Positions 7,616-16,780 of a DNA stretch of 64,000 nt are shown in pieces. The notes beneath the pieces were generated by a model that had not been told where the DNA came from, searched no databases, and saw nothing but the letters and a program-made list of their open reading frames with translations. Where the stretch lies: contig CBFGUG010000005.1 of assembly GCA_965651905.1 (NCBI GenBank), forward strand, positions 102,946 to 166,945, read 5' to 3'. Position 1 is the stretch's first letter. Every line of letters begins with the position of its first letter. The stretch comes from SZUA-265 sp965651905 (GTDB lineage Bacteria; Myxococcota_A; Polyangia; Polyangiales; Polyangiaceae). The translations under genes were made by a program, and so were the position numbers.

Positions 7616-9702
7616 CCAGCCCTCGCGTCTGCCCCATCAAAACGCTTCACGAGGTCGGCGAGGCGGTCCGCCTGACGTTTCAGCCCCTCAGCGGAGGTCC
7701 GCGTTTGTGAGGTCGCACTCACGGCCTGGGTTACCACTTCGGCGATACTCTTGACACTCTGGGACACCTGCTCTGTGCCGCTGCGTTGCTGCTGCGTCAC
7801 GAACGTAATCTGGCGCGCCGCTTCCGTCGTCTCCCGCGCCAGTCGCTTGCTTTCCTCGGTGGCCATCACAGTCGTCGACCCCGCGTCCCGAATGTCGACG
7901 ACGAGCTGTTTGATGTCTTGCACGGATGCAGTCACGCGCTCCGCCAAACGTCGCATTTCGGCGGCCACCAACGCAAACCCCTGCCCGCCCTCGCCAGCGC
8001 GACTCGCCTCCAACGATCCGTTTAGAGCGAGCAGGTCGCTGCGGTCGGCGATATCGCGAATCACGTCCAGGATCTCCGCGATGCGCCCCGCCTGGGCTGA
8101 CAACTGACCGATTCTGCCGACCATGTCATCCGTGTTCTCCAACGTTCGCTCGGCGTTCGAGAACACTCCCTTGACCGAGTCGGAAACGTGGGCGGCAGAT
8201 TCGGACAGCGAATCCATGGTTCGACTGATCTCTTCCATCGCGCTCGATTGTGACGTCGCTGCAGCCTCTTGTTCCTGAGTCGCGGCAAAAATCTCCGTAG
8301 CGGCACTGCCCAGGTCGACTGATGCACCACGGATTTCGCTGACCATCGCTCTCAGACTGTCGAGCATGCGACGGAACGCATCTGGCAGTTCGCCGTTGCG
8401 ATCGATCGTGATACCCAAGTCGCCTCGCGCAATGGCGTCGGCGGCTGTGCTGAGGTCGCGCATCATGTCTATCAGGTCGTTGAAGCGCTGAGACAACACA
8501 CCAACTTCATCATGTCGGGGAACTGGTAGAGCCCCCATTTCCGATTGTTTGCCTTGTTCGACTATCTCGCGAGCACTACTCGTGAGGCGTTGCAGCGGCC
8601 CCGAGACAGAGCGACCCAACGTGACTGCGCACAAGGGCGCCCACAAGCCGACGACGATCGCGAATATCGCTGCACTCAGCATGAACCCGCTGGGCGAGTC
8701 AGAAGACGTGTCTAGCACGATCACTGCACGACGCCGCGCGTCCACGCGGTGGAACGCGACCACTCGCTGCTCCTGCGCGCTCACCCAAGTCCCTGAGACG
8801 TCGGTAACAGGCTGCGCACTCAGCCACTTCTCAGCTGCCTCGGGTATCCAACTCTGGGCACTCGTCGAGCGTCGAGGCCCCACCTCGACTACGCCGCTTT
8901 GCAACTCGAAACGCGCGCTGGACTTGCGCAGATCGTCGCCATCACCCGCGGCGCTACGCCCTGAGTCGGCAACACCCGCGTTCGAGTCGGCGTCGACCGC
9001 ATCACCCGGTTGCGTGCCCACTTCGTCCGCAGCGTTCCGCGCCATCAGGCTGGCATATAGCGCCCCCTGCTCGGTGTAGGCGTCGAGTTGCTTCATGTAG
9101 CCGAGCGCCATCATCCAGATGGTTGGTCCCAACCCGAGCGCCAGGGCGATCATGCCGATACGAACTTGCAGTGACGCCGCGGGGCGTTCCAGGACGATCC
9201 CCTCCTGGCGGGCTCGTACCGACAGTTCACCCGCAACGTCGGACGTCAGCATCGATGCAATGGGGAACGAAAACGCGAGTCCGCCGAACCACACAGCCAC
9301 GACTACCAAGAGCGCCGCATTTAGCGCACGAGGATCGAGCCCGAGGTCTGGGTGGCTCCAATTGATGAGCAAGAACCCCAGGCCGTAGGTCACAGACCAA
9401 CTGAAGCTGTAGAACACTCCGAATCGTCTCGGCAGTCGTTGCAGGCGGTCATCCAGCGTGGCGACTTGCCGAGCGTCGAGGTCAGCTAGCGACTGACTGG
9501 AACTCCCTGCCAGGTTGAAGTGGGTAGAAAGAAACCACGCGTTCGCCATGATCTTGACCAACCACATCAACGCCAGCAAACCGAACGGTTCGAGGAACGA
9601 AGAGAACCCGAGCAGCTGGACGAACGCAGCGCTGACCAACGGGTTGAAGACCAAGTCCAAGACGGCAAACGTGGCGATGAGTCGAATGGCGATGGTTTTC
9701 AT
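7612..9702 (-). CDS. membrane-bound methyl-accepting chemoreceptor (FrzCD position)
   Basis: 696 residues. Five hydrophobic segments lie in the first 205 residues (about 5-32, 36-60, 94-115, 127-152, 180-203). A mostly hydrophilic stretch (about 205-338) follows, rich in Asp/Ala/Gly around 222-260, then a sixth segment (339-362) and one or two HAMP-like units (about 367-456). The cytoplasmic hairpin has a recognisable but diverged tip (DRSDLLALNGSLEASRAGEGGQGFALVAAE). The many-helix N-terminus resembles a membrane-embedded sensor module rather than a classic two-TM receptor. Myxococcus FrzCD, at the same operon position, has no membrane segments. The ligand is unknown. Confidence 0.9.
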   Translation of the reverse strand: MKTIAIRLIATFAVLDLVFNPLVSAAFVQLLGFSSFLEPFGLLALMWLVKIMANAWFLSTHFNLAGSSSQSLADLDARQVATLDDRLQRLPRRFGVFYSFSWSVTYGLGFLLINWSHPDLGLDPRALNAALLVVVAVWFGGLAFSFPIASMLTSDVAGELSVRARQEGIVLERPAASLQVRIGMIALALGLGPTIWMMALGYMKQLDAYTEQGALYASLMARNAADEVGTQPGDAVDADSNAGVADSGRSAAGDGDDLRKSSARFELQSGVVEVGPRRSTSAQSWIPEAAEKWLSAQPVTDVSGTWVSAQEQRVVAFHRVDARRRAVIVLDTSSDSPSGFMLSAAIFAIVVGLWAPLCAVTLGRSVSGPLQRLTSSAREIVEQGKQSEMGALPVPRHDEVGVLSQRFNDLIDMMRDLSTAADAIARGDLGITIDRNGELPDAFRRMLDSLRAMVSEIRGASVDLGSAATEIFAATQEQEAAATSQSSAMEEISRTMDSLSESAAHVSDSVKGVFSNAERTLENTDDMVGRIGQLSAQAGRIAEILDVIRDIADRSDLLALNGSLEASRAGEGGQGFALVAAEMRRLAERVTASVQDIKQLVVDIRDAGSTTVMATEESKRLARETTEAARQITFVTQQQRSGTEQVSQSVKSIAEVVTQAVSATSQTRTSAEGLKRQADRLADLVKRFDGADARAG

Positions 9703-9749
9703 GGGGGCCTCATTCGTGGGGTACTTGAAAGTGAAGACTCGACAGCGCG

Positions 9750-10307
9750 CTACTCGTCAGGATGCTGGGCCGCCGTGGACAACTTGCCGATCGCTTCGAG
9801 ATCGAGCACCAGCGCCAACCCGGCTGCATGCGCCAGCACGCCCGTGTAGGGGTGGTATCGAAACAGCGCGGGCATCTGCATCAGTTCGCAATCGACGGCA
9901 TTCACCAACGCCCCTCCTTGGGGGACCAGGAGTCCGCAATCGAGCGGCAATCCCTCGAGCAACAGCACACGCCTCCCGCGTTCCTGCTCCGCTCCCGAGA
10001 AACTTACCCCGATCGGCAGCTCCAAGTCGATGGCGCGAACACCTTCTGCGTCGGCCTCAGGCAGAACACGACGCACCGCGCTGGCAGCGATCGCGACGTC
10101 GCAGGGGGCCGCCGAGTAACACAGGTATGCCGCCGAATCCGCAGGTACACCTACCTCACCCCCCGCCGCAACGGCTCCCCCGAGTGGGTCGGAGGGGAAC
10201 ATCGCTCGCGACGCGACGCGAACACGCACAGCTGCGCCAGGAGTCTCCTCGACCGCTGCCCCACGCTGCAGGACGTCAGCGCGTTTGCTCGGCACCTGCG
10301 CCACCAC
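9750..10307 (-). CDS. diverged CheW-like coupling protein (FrzB position)
   Basis: 185 residues from a GTG start. After a low-complexity N-terminal 60 residues the protein follows the CheW beta-barrel pattern: AAYLCYSAAPCDVAIAASAV, VLLLEGLPLDCGLLV and a final ALVLDLEAIGKL, comparable with the CheW C-terminal ILDLE strand. The usual RG-x-x-x-P-V-x-D-L motif is not obvious. It overlaps the upstream cheW by 32 bases. Either a second coupling protein or a CheW-fold adaptor with altered partner binding. The start is uncertain. Confidence 0.7.
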   Translation of the reverse strand: MVAQVPSKRADVLQRGAAVEETPGAAVRVRVASRAMFPSDPLGGAVAAGGEVGVPADSAAYLCYSAAPCDVAIAASAVRRVLPEADAEGVRAIDLELPIGVSFSGAEQERGRRVLLLEGLPLDCGLLVPQGGALVNAVDCELMQMPALFRYHPYTGVLAHAAGLALVLDLEAIGKLSTAAQHPDE

Positions 10308-10758
10308 CTCGTCCCAAACTGTTCGAGAGCTGCGACAGCACGGCGTTCATGTCCACCACGGAGGCAACCATCTCCCCGACGTCGACCTCCCAGTCGGAAA
10401 ACGCCAAGGATGTGACGTGAACAGGCCGTAGTTCTGCCTGGGAAGCGATCGTCACAGCACGCACCTCACTCGCAGGAACGGCGACCAGGTTGGCGTCGAC
10501 TTCCAGGACCAACATGCGTTCGTGGGGCGCGGGTTCCGACGTGGCGTTGGACTCGGACACTCCCAACAACTTCTCCAAGTTCACCACAGGAATCGCACGT
10601 CCACGCCACACACATAGACCGCTCAAGTGAGCGTCGCTCCTGGGCACGGTCAGTAGAGGCTGAGCGCCAAGCACCTCACGCACCAGGCTCGCTTGCAACA
10701 TCAGCCAGGTCGACTGCAGCCTCACTGGCAGTAGCGCAAGATTCTCTCCCAAGACCAT
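10276..10758 (-). CDS. cheW: CheW coupling protein (FrzA position)
   Basis: 160 residues with the CheW barrel: ALLPVRLQSTWLMLQASLVREVL at the start, the key WRGRAIPVVNLEKLLG element (the RG-x-x-x-P-V-x-x-L motif), then RMLVLEVDANLVAVPASEVRAV. It should bridge the receptor tip and the P5 domain of CheA. It is the first gene of the six-gene minus-strand operon, and all following genes overlap or nearly touch. The C-terminal tail is Gly/Ala rich and overlaps the next gene. Confidence 0.9.
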   Translation of the reverse strand: MVLGENLALLPVRLQSTWLMLQASLVREVLGAQPLLTVPRSDAHLSGLCVWRGRAIPVVNLEKLLGVSESNATSEPAPHERMLVLEVDANLVAVPASEVRAVTIASQAELRPVHVTSLAFSDWEVDVGEMVASVVDMNAVLSQLSNSLGRGGGAGAEQTR

Positions 10759-11039
10759 CTGACTCGCTCGACGTGCGAAACGCTATCCACTCGATCGGAG
10801 TGGGGCAAGAAATCACCGCACCCGCAACCGTGCGAAACATAACGGCAGGTTCGTGCGTGGGCATAAGTCTGGTGCGGCGGCTGGGCCGCTCGCGAACTCG
10901 TCTAGATGCGCTGCAACACGCGGTCGAATTTTAGAAAAATACCTGATGTGGGTAGCGCGGGCGGCCGTAGTTTTCGAAACTGGGAATCCCGCCAAAGTCG
11001 GGGTGAGGTAGCAGCCACCCGCGGTCGGGACACGAGGGA
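10759..11039. promoter_or_regulatory. divergent control region of the chemosensory operon and its two-receiver regulator
   Basis: These 281 bp separate two divergent units and must hold both promoters. An A/T-rich patch near 10929-10948 and a short palindrome (AGTTT-TCG-AAACT, about 10969-10981) stand out against the GC-rich background. I cannot assign convincing -35/-10 or sigma-54 boxes. A 62-codon open frame on the minus strand here has no coding character. Confidence 0.4.
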
Positions 11040-11933
11040 ATGAACGCAATGAAACCGGACAACAAGAAGACGATCGCAGTCGTAGATGACAGCGAGATCG
11101 TCTTGGAAGTCCTACGCGAACTGCTGGAAGGCGCGGGCTATCGAGTTCTGACGCGAAGTCGCCCGGTTGGTTGCGTTGCAATGATGCTGCAAGAGGAACC
11201 CGACCTGGTGCTGATCGACGTATCCATGCCGGGTGTGGGCGGGGACACGCTCGTCAGATGTTTCGGCACGGCGAACCCCAGCAGCGCCTGTGTCATCTTG
11301 CTCTACTCTGGGCTGCCAGAAAACGTACTCGAGAAAAAGGTGCGCAGTTCTGGTGCGCACGGCTACATCCGCAAGTCCGACGATCAGAACGGCTTGTTGC
11401 GAGAGATCGCTCAGTGGCTCGGCCGAAGCCCGGGCAGACCTCTCGGCAGACCGCGTACACCTTCGCCATTCTCTGCGCCCAAATCTGAGCAAGCGCCGAG
11501 CAGCGTGGTCAGCAGTGGACTCAGACCGCTGACCGTGCCCAAGAGTGCACTGCTGGTGGCAACGGACATCGCTGTGCTTTCGGGCTACAGCAAGGATCTA
11601 CAACACGACCGGCTGACCTTCGAGTTTGCGCTGTCAGGAGCGCAAGCCTTGCACCGCTTGAGCGGCGAGACGCCACCCGATCTGATCGTGTCGCACCTAG
11701 ACACGGGTGAAGTCGGCGGGATGGACCTCTACCGCCACGCCCTGGAAATTGATCAGAAGTGGCAAAATCGATTCGTATTGATCGCCGAGAGCCAGGATCG
11801 TGCGCGTCTTCAACTTCCTGGGATGTTGTTCGCGGGCCCCGTGTTGTACCGCCCGTTCGAAATCCGCGCATTGCAAGAGGTCATCGATGGCTGCCTAGGA
11901 GGGCGCCGCGCACCGCTTCGATCGGCACTTTGA
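11040..11933 (+). CDS. response regulator with two receiver domains, second degenerate (FrzZ-like)
   Basis: 297 residues and no DNA-binding output domain. Receiver 1 is complete: D16/D17, acceptor D60 (LVLIDVSMPG), S90 and K112. After a Pro/Ser linker (about 128-165), receiver 2 keeps the fold but has lost the chemistry: the acidic pair is replaced by VATD, the acceptor position is His219 (LIVSHLDTG), and the conserved Lys is Arg271 (LYRPFE). Divergent position and two-receiver layout match Myxococcus frzZ, the Frz output protein. The ATG at 11049 may be the true start because GAGGG is better spaced from it than from 11040. Confidence 0.88.
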   Translation: MNAMKPDNKKTIAVVDDSEIVLEVLRELLEGAGYRVLTRSRPVGCVAMMLQEEPDLVLIDVSMPGVGGDTLVRCFGTANPSSACVILLYSGLPENVLEKKVRSSGAHGYIRKSDDQNGLLREIAQWLGRSPGRPLGRPRTPSPFSAPKSEQAPSSVVSSGLRPLTVPKSALLVATDIAVLSGYSKDLQHDRLTFEFALSGAQALHRLSGETPPDLIVSHLDTGEVGGMDLYRHALEIDQKWQNRFVLIAESQDRARLQLPGMLFAGPVLYRPFEIRALQEVIDGCLGGRRAPLRSAL

Positions 11934-11966
11934 CGGCACCGAGTCTCCAGCAGCCAGGCGACGGAT

Positions 11967-13799
11967 TCACGACGACATGACTTCGAGAAGCGGGGGCACG
12001 CTCATCATCAATTCGTGAGCCACGCTGCGCGGAGCGTATAACACCAGCGCACCGCGCCCACCTGCAACGACCTGATGAGGCGCCTTTTGCGCAGAGATCA
12101 TCTGGCTAGAGTAGACGAAGTCACCGACGCCAAACTCTTCCACGGGAGCTGCGTCGCCCATCGCTTCGAGCTGCCCGCCTCCCAGGACGAACAAGCTCGG
12201 AATCGGCTCCGCAGCGTTGAGTAGTACCTCACCAGGCTGAAGCGCCCGAACTTCCAAACGCTTGAACACCGCACCGCGCAACGCATCGTCGAGACGTTCA
12301 CCCAGTGGGCCAAGCGCAGCGCCACATACTGCCAAGAAATAGTCGGCAATGAAGCGCAGCTCATCGTGCACCCACGGGCACTCCGCGATCGCTGCATCGA
12401 ACGTATCTGGCTCCCAAATGGCTACCCTCGTCCCGTCGACCTTGGACACGACGCGGAGCGCGATGCCTTCTGCGAGTGTGCCCTTGGTGAACACGACGTC
12501 CGCTTGGTGGGCAACCGCTCCCGATTCGTCCGAGAACGCGGGCAAGATGTCGACTGTACCCGCGGTGACGACGACCGCTCCGAAGAACGCCACTTCTTCC
12601 CCTGCATCGAGCGGCTCGACACGCACTATCTTTGCCAGCTGCAGTTGCACTTCTTCGGGGAGATCTTCGAACCCGCGCACCTGATCTAGTGCGATGCCGT
12701 CGACGACGTTTGGCCCCACCGCGGAAGTATCGCTAGGCGTTCCCGCGGGTCCCGGCACTTGAAGATCGGAAGGCGGACCAAAGTCGCTGACCTCGAGCGT
12801 CAACTCCCCGAGGTCCGAGGTGCGGCCAGCACGCGGCGCGGCGCTCGGCGGTGGCTCACTGGGTAACGGTTCGTTGAGGGCTCGCACCGAGCCTGGCGGC
12901 TGGGACCCGTGAATGAAGCCGAGATCTTGCGTAACCCGTTCGTCTTCGTCTTCGTCGAGGATCTCTTCTTCGCTGATCAGCGCCAATGCACGCTTGACCG
13001 AGTCGGGAGCTGGGCCTCCCTCGGACGGGGGCACGGAATCGAGCTGCAAGCTGTCGAGGGACGCATCGTCCGAATCCCCCGAACGAGCGCCTGCGAGAAA
13101 GGATGCTGGCAACGGGGGCGCACCTGGCGCGAACGACGCCTCTGGCGGCACACTGTCGAGGTCGATGCCGACGGCCTTCAGATCGTCGGCGCTCATCTCA
13201 TTGACCTCGAGCTCGGGAGCCGACGCCATGGGCGCGCGGCCTTTGACCTCCGTCAAACTCTTGCGTTCGGGTGTCGGCACCTGGAACGTAGGAGCGGCGG
13301 GTGCCGGGGGAACACTCGACTGAATCAACAACGCGGATGGTCGTTTACCTGGTGGCAGACTCTTGCGGGTGGGAGCGCGGGTTGGCAATGGCGGCGGGGC
13401 CCCACTAGGCCGTGGTTTCGCCCCAGGGGGCGGCGCGAGTTTGCGTTTGGGCAAGGGCGGCGGCCGCCCGGGACCGGGCAGCGGCGGCGGCTTCGCGGGA
13501 CTGACGTCGGATTCGATGTCGATCTCGACGCTGGTCGGCATCGCCGAGCGTTGGGGCGGCGGCGGAATCGAACCGAAATTCCACATCGCCTGTGCCATGT
13601 GACGCGCTTGTTCGTCGAGTTCCTGCGCTCTCCTCGCAGCGCCCGCTTGCGTCGCCGCTTTGGCGGCGCGCTTCACCCAAGAAATCGCCTCGGCGTGCTG
13701 GCCTTGATTCAGCTGCGCGAGCGCCACCTGCAAGGCCCAGCGGACGTCGTCGTTGTCGTCGTCCTGTACGGCCAGGCTTGGGTTGGGTCCCTGGGTCAT
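11967..13799 (-). CDS. proline-rich protein with two C-terminal cyclic-nucleotide-binding-like barrels
   Basis: 610 residues. The N-terminus (about 15-75) has a TPR-like helical pair (WALQVALAQLNQGQHAEAIS). A long Pro/Ala/Ser-rich disordered region (about 75-370) carries blocks of PPPLP and acidic stretches. The last 230 residues contain two cNMP-binding-like barrels: one from QLAKIVRVEPLDAGEEVAFFG, the second from RLEVRALQPGEVLL with SLFVLGGGQLE. The second lacks an obvious phosphate-binding cassette with the R-x-A-x-x-x-A pattern, so nucleotide binding is doubtful. No membrane segment or output domain. Similar proteins may act as scaffolds or effectors; I cannot name the function. It lies 142 bp downstream of ftsK. 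Confidence 0.75.
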   Translation of the reverse strand: MTQGPNPSLAVQDDDNDDVRWALQVALAQLNQGQHAEAISWVKRAAKAATQAGAARRAQELDEQARHMAQAMWNFGSIPPPPQRSAMPTSVEIDIESDVSPAKPPPLPGPGRPPPLPKRKLAPPPGAKPRPSGAPPPLPTRAPTRKSLPPGKRPSALLIQSSVPPAPAAPTFQVPTPERKSLTEVKGRAPMASAPELEVNEMSADDLKAVGIDLDSVPPEASFAPGAPPLPASFLAGARSGDSDDASLDSLQLDSVPPSEGGPAPDSVKRALALISEEEILDEDEDERVTQDLGFIHGSQPPGSVRALNEPLPSEPPPSAAPRAGRTSDLGELTLEVSDFGPPSDLQVPGPAGTPSDTSAVGPNVVDGIALDQVRGFEDLPEEVQLQLAKIVRVEPLDAGEEVAFFGAVVVTAGTVDILPAFSDESGAVAHQADVVFTKGTLAEGIALRVVSKVDGTRVAIWEPDTFDAAIAECPWVHDELRFIADYFLAVCGAALGPLGERLDDALRGAVFKRLEVRALQPGEVLLNAAEPIPSLFVLGGGQLEAMGDAAPVEEFGVGDFVYSSQMISAQKAPHQVVAGGRGALVLYAPRSVAHELMMSVPPLLEVMSS

Positions 13800-13941
13800 C
13801 GGATTGCCGCCATATTACGCATGGATCGCTAACACGCCTACGCGATTCTGGGGCTCAAACCCGCGCTGGCTCTCGGGCCACGAGTGGCGCCCGCAGTGCG
13901 GCATGATTGGTGCGATCCCATCGTCATCACCCGCATCCACG

Positions 13942-16587
13942 CTACTGCGGTTGCACGAAGATCTCGCGTTCCTTCGAACCATTTGGCGGGCCGATCATCC
14001 CCTGGACCTCCATCGCCTCGACGATCTTGGCGGCGCGGTTGTAGCCAATTGTCATCTTGCGTTGCAGCCACGACGTCGAACAGCGCTGGGTGTCCGCCAC
14101 GATGCGCACGGCCTCGTCGAAACGGGGGTCGAGATCAGCAGCGTCTTGCTCGGAATTCTCCTCATCGTCCTCGTCCGCCTTGAGTATGTCGTCGTGGTAG
14201 ACGGGCGTACCCTGACTGCGCAGATACGCAGTCAAGCGATCCACTTCTTCTTCGCTCACGAACGGGCACTGGACGCGATGGGTTTCGGTCGAGCCGTTCA
14301 GCTTGACCAACATGTCGCCCTTGCCGAGCAGCAGCTCCGCGCCCTTTTCGTCGATGATCGTGCCGCTGTCTACCTTTTGCGCGACACGGAACGCGATGCG
14401 CGTCGGGAAGTTCGCTTTGATCATGCCCGTGATGACGTTCACGCTGGGGCGCTGAGTCGCCAGCACCACGTGCATGCCTGCTGCGCGCGCCTTCTGCGCC
14501 AAACGAGCAACCGACGCCTCGACCTCTTTGCCCTGCTGCATCATCAGATCGGCGAACTCGTCGACCACACACACGATGTGCGGCATCTTGCCGGGCATCG
14601 CGCTGCCGTCGTTGCCCGACTTGGCCGCAGGCACCGAGACCGGGCAGCCATCTGCCGTGAGTGCCGTCACTTCTTCAGGCTCGGGGATCGGCAGCTCGCC
14701 GCTCTGCACGCGTGACACCCAGCGATTGTAAGTCGAGATGTTTTTGGTGCCCGCGATGGCAAACGCCTGGTAGCGCTTCTCCATCTCGTCCACCGCCCAC
14801 TTGAGCGCCTTGGCCGCTTGCCGCATGTCGGTCACCACGGGAAGTAGCATGTGCGGGATGCCGTCGAAGGGCGCCAGCTCGACGACCTTGGGATCAATCA
14901 TCAACAAACGCAACTCGTCGGGCGAACGCTTGAACAGCAAGCTCGACAACATCACGTTGAGCCCGACGCTCTTGCCCGCGCCCGTCGCGCCCGCGACGAT
15001 CACGTGGGGCATTGCCGCCAAATCTGCATAAAACGGCGCGCCGACGATGTCGCGACCGAGCACCACGGGCAGCGCTGCTCGCTCCGCGAGTTTCTTGAAA
15101 CGGCGATCTTCGATCAGTTCCCGCAGGTTTACGGGAACGCGTTCGTCGTTCGGCAGCTCGAAACCGATGCGCGCCTTGCCGGGAATCGGCGCGATGATGC
15201 GCACTTTTCGTGAAAGGCCGAGCGCCAAGTCGTCAGACAGCCCGGCCACTTTGCTGACTTTGGTTCCAGCAGCGGGCACCACTTCGTAGGTGGTGACCGT
15301 TGGTCCCGGGTGAACCTCTTCGACCGTCCCCGAGACGCCGTAATCCGCTAGCGTTTTCTCCAGCTTGTCGGCGAGCTGCACGACGCGGTTCTTGTCGATG
15401 TTCACGAGCTCGCCCGATTTCTCTTCGAGCAGATCCGTTTCGGGCAGCGCAAAGCCCTTCGCGCGCTTGCGCACCTTCGGTGCGCGCTCGACTTCGGTCA
15501 GATGTCGCGTATCGACGATCGTCAGCCCGTCGCTGGTCGCCTTGGCTTCACTAGCAGCAGCGGCAGCGTCCACCTTGGACGGCAACTCGAGCTGCTCGGG
15601 TTTCGGCTTGGGCACGCTCTTCGACGCGACCTGTTCAGAGGCTTCGATCGTGTTCGTTTTGCTTGGGGGAGGCACTTGCAGAGCGGGTTCGGCTCCCTCT
15701 GCGGACTCTCGCGTGAGGCGCATCACCGACGGCGGCTCGCCGTCGCGCGGTTCGAGCTGACTGCGCAGGGACTCGGCCACTGCCAGCGGCGGCACGCCCG
15801 TGTTCGTCAGCGGCTCCCACTCGCCATCGTCGGTGTTGAGCTCGGCGATGATCGCCTCGTCGCTGCGCGCGTCTATCTTCGGCCCGGGACGTTCGGCGGG
15901 CTGCGCACGTTCGTTACGACGAATGTCTCGCGCGCGGCTCCACGCGTCTTTCAATCGCAGCAGCAGTTGCCAGGTGCGCACCGAAAGCCGCTCCAAATAG
16001 CGCAACGACACCCGACAAACGTCGATGAACGAAAACGACGAGCGCCCGATCAGAATCAACCCGATGATCGTCCCGCCAATCACGAACGAGCCGGCCGTCG
16101 AAAACAACGCCTCGAGCAGCTCGCCAAACAGCAGCCCGACGTTGCCTCCCGCAGGTACGCGGCCGAACGCCACCATACCGGGTGCAGACACCTGCACCAG
16201 CGCCGCAGCGACAATCCCGACGACTAGATCACCCGCAACGCGCAGCCCGGGGACTTCCAACGGGCGCCGTCGAAACAGCGGCGCGCCCACACAAAACAAC
16301 TCGACGGGCACGGCCCAAGCCACGACGCCAAACCCCATCACCAACAGCTTGGCAATCGCGGCTCCGACGGGACCACCCCAATCGCCCCCTGCGACGCTGG
16401 GGTCGTGCGGGTCGACTCGCAGGCTCGTCAGCGCCAGAGCGAGGTAGATCCCGGCCGCGAACAACAGCAGCGCGGCAGCCTCTTTGCCGCGTCCAGACGC
16501 GGCGGAGCCAGGCGGAACGAGGCTTTCGGACGGGTTTTCACGCGCCGAAGGAGAGGTGAACAATCTTGCGCCCATTTGACCACTCAC
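13942..16587 (-). CDS. ftsK: DNA translocase FtsK/SpoIIIE
   Basis: 881 residues. The N-terminus holds about four membrane helices (residues 35-200), then an acidic, Pro-poor linker, then the RecA-like motor with Walker A GATGAGKSVG (about residue 534) and Walker B VCVVDEFADLMM, and a C-terminal winged-helix gamma domain (CSTSWLQRKMTIGYNRAAKIVEAME) that reads KOPS-type polarity signals. It pumps chromosomal DNA through the division septum to help dimer resolution. GTG at 16587 and ATG at 16575 are both possible starts. Linker is short compared with E. coli FtsK, closer to SpoIIIE size. Confidence 0.96.
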   Translation of the reverse strand: MSGQMGARLFTSPSARENPSESLVPPGSAASGRGKEAAALLLFAAGIYLALALTSLRVDPHDPSVAGGDWGGPVGAAIAKLLVMGFGVVAWAVPVELFCVGAPLFRRRPLEVPGLRVAGDLVVGIVAAALVQVSAPGMVAFGRVPAGGNVGLLFGELLEALFSTAGSFVIGGTIIGLILIGRSSFSFIDVCRVSLRYLERLSVRTWQLLLRLKDAWSRARDIRRNERAQPAERPGPKIDARSDEAIIAELNTDDGEWEPLTNTGVPPLAVAESLRSQLEPRDGEPPSVMRLTRESAEGAEPALQVPPPSKTNTIEASEQVASKSVPKPKPEQLELPSKVDAAAAASEAKATSDGLTIVDTRHLTEVERAPKVRKRAKGFALPETDLLEEKSGELVNIDKNRVVQLADKLEKTLADYGVSGTVEEVHPGPTVTTYEVVPAAGTKVSKVAGLSDDLALGLSRKVRIIAPIPGKARIGFELPNDERVPVNLRELIEDRRFKKLAERAALPVVLGRDIVGAPFYADLAAMPHVIVAGATGAGKSVGLNVMLSSLLFKRSPDELRLLMIDPKVVELAPFDGIPHMLLPVVTDMRQAAKALKWAVDEMEKRYQAFAIAGTKNISTYNRWVSRVQSGELPIPEPEEVTALTADGCPVSVPAAKSGNDGSAMPGKMPHIVCVVDEFADLMMQQGKEVEASVARLAQKARAAGMHVVLATQRPSVNVITGMIKANFPTRIAFRVAQKVDSGTIIDEKGAELLLGKGDMLVKLNGSTETHRVQCPFVSEEEVDRLTAYLRSQGTPVYHDDILKADEDDEENSEQDAADLDPRFDEAVRIVADTQRCSTSWLQRKMTIGYNRAAKIVEAMEVQGMIGPPNGSKEREIFVQPQ

Positions 16588-16780
16588 ACCTACACCAACT
16601 CACCTGAGTTGGCCCACTCTTTCAATATTCACCCGCTAGCCGGTCGGGTACCGCGGGGAGCGGCGGTGAGACTCCTCTTCATGGGCCGCCGAGCAGTCGC
16701 CAAGCTTGACGGCTTTGGTCGTTGGACGTCAAGAAAGCGGAGCTCTCGAGTGACGATCACTCGAGGCACTCGAGAAGAGC

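Noticed and set aside
10676..10864. 62-codon minus-strand frame upstream of cheW
   Set aside because: Overlaps the start of cheW in another frame and lies in the divergent promoter region; no family resemblance.
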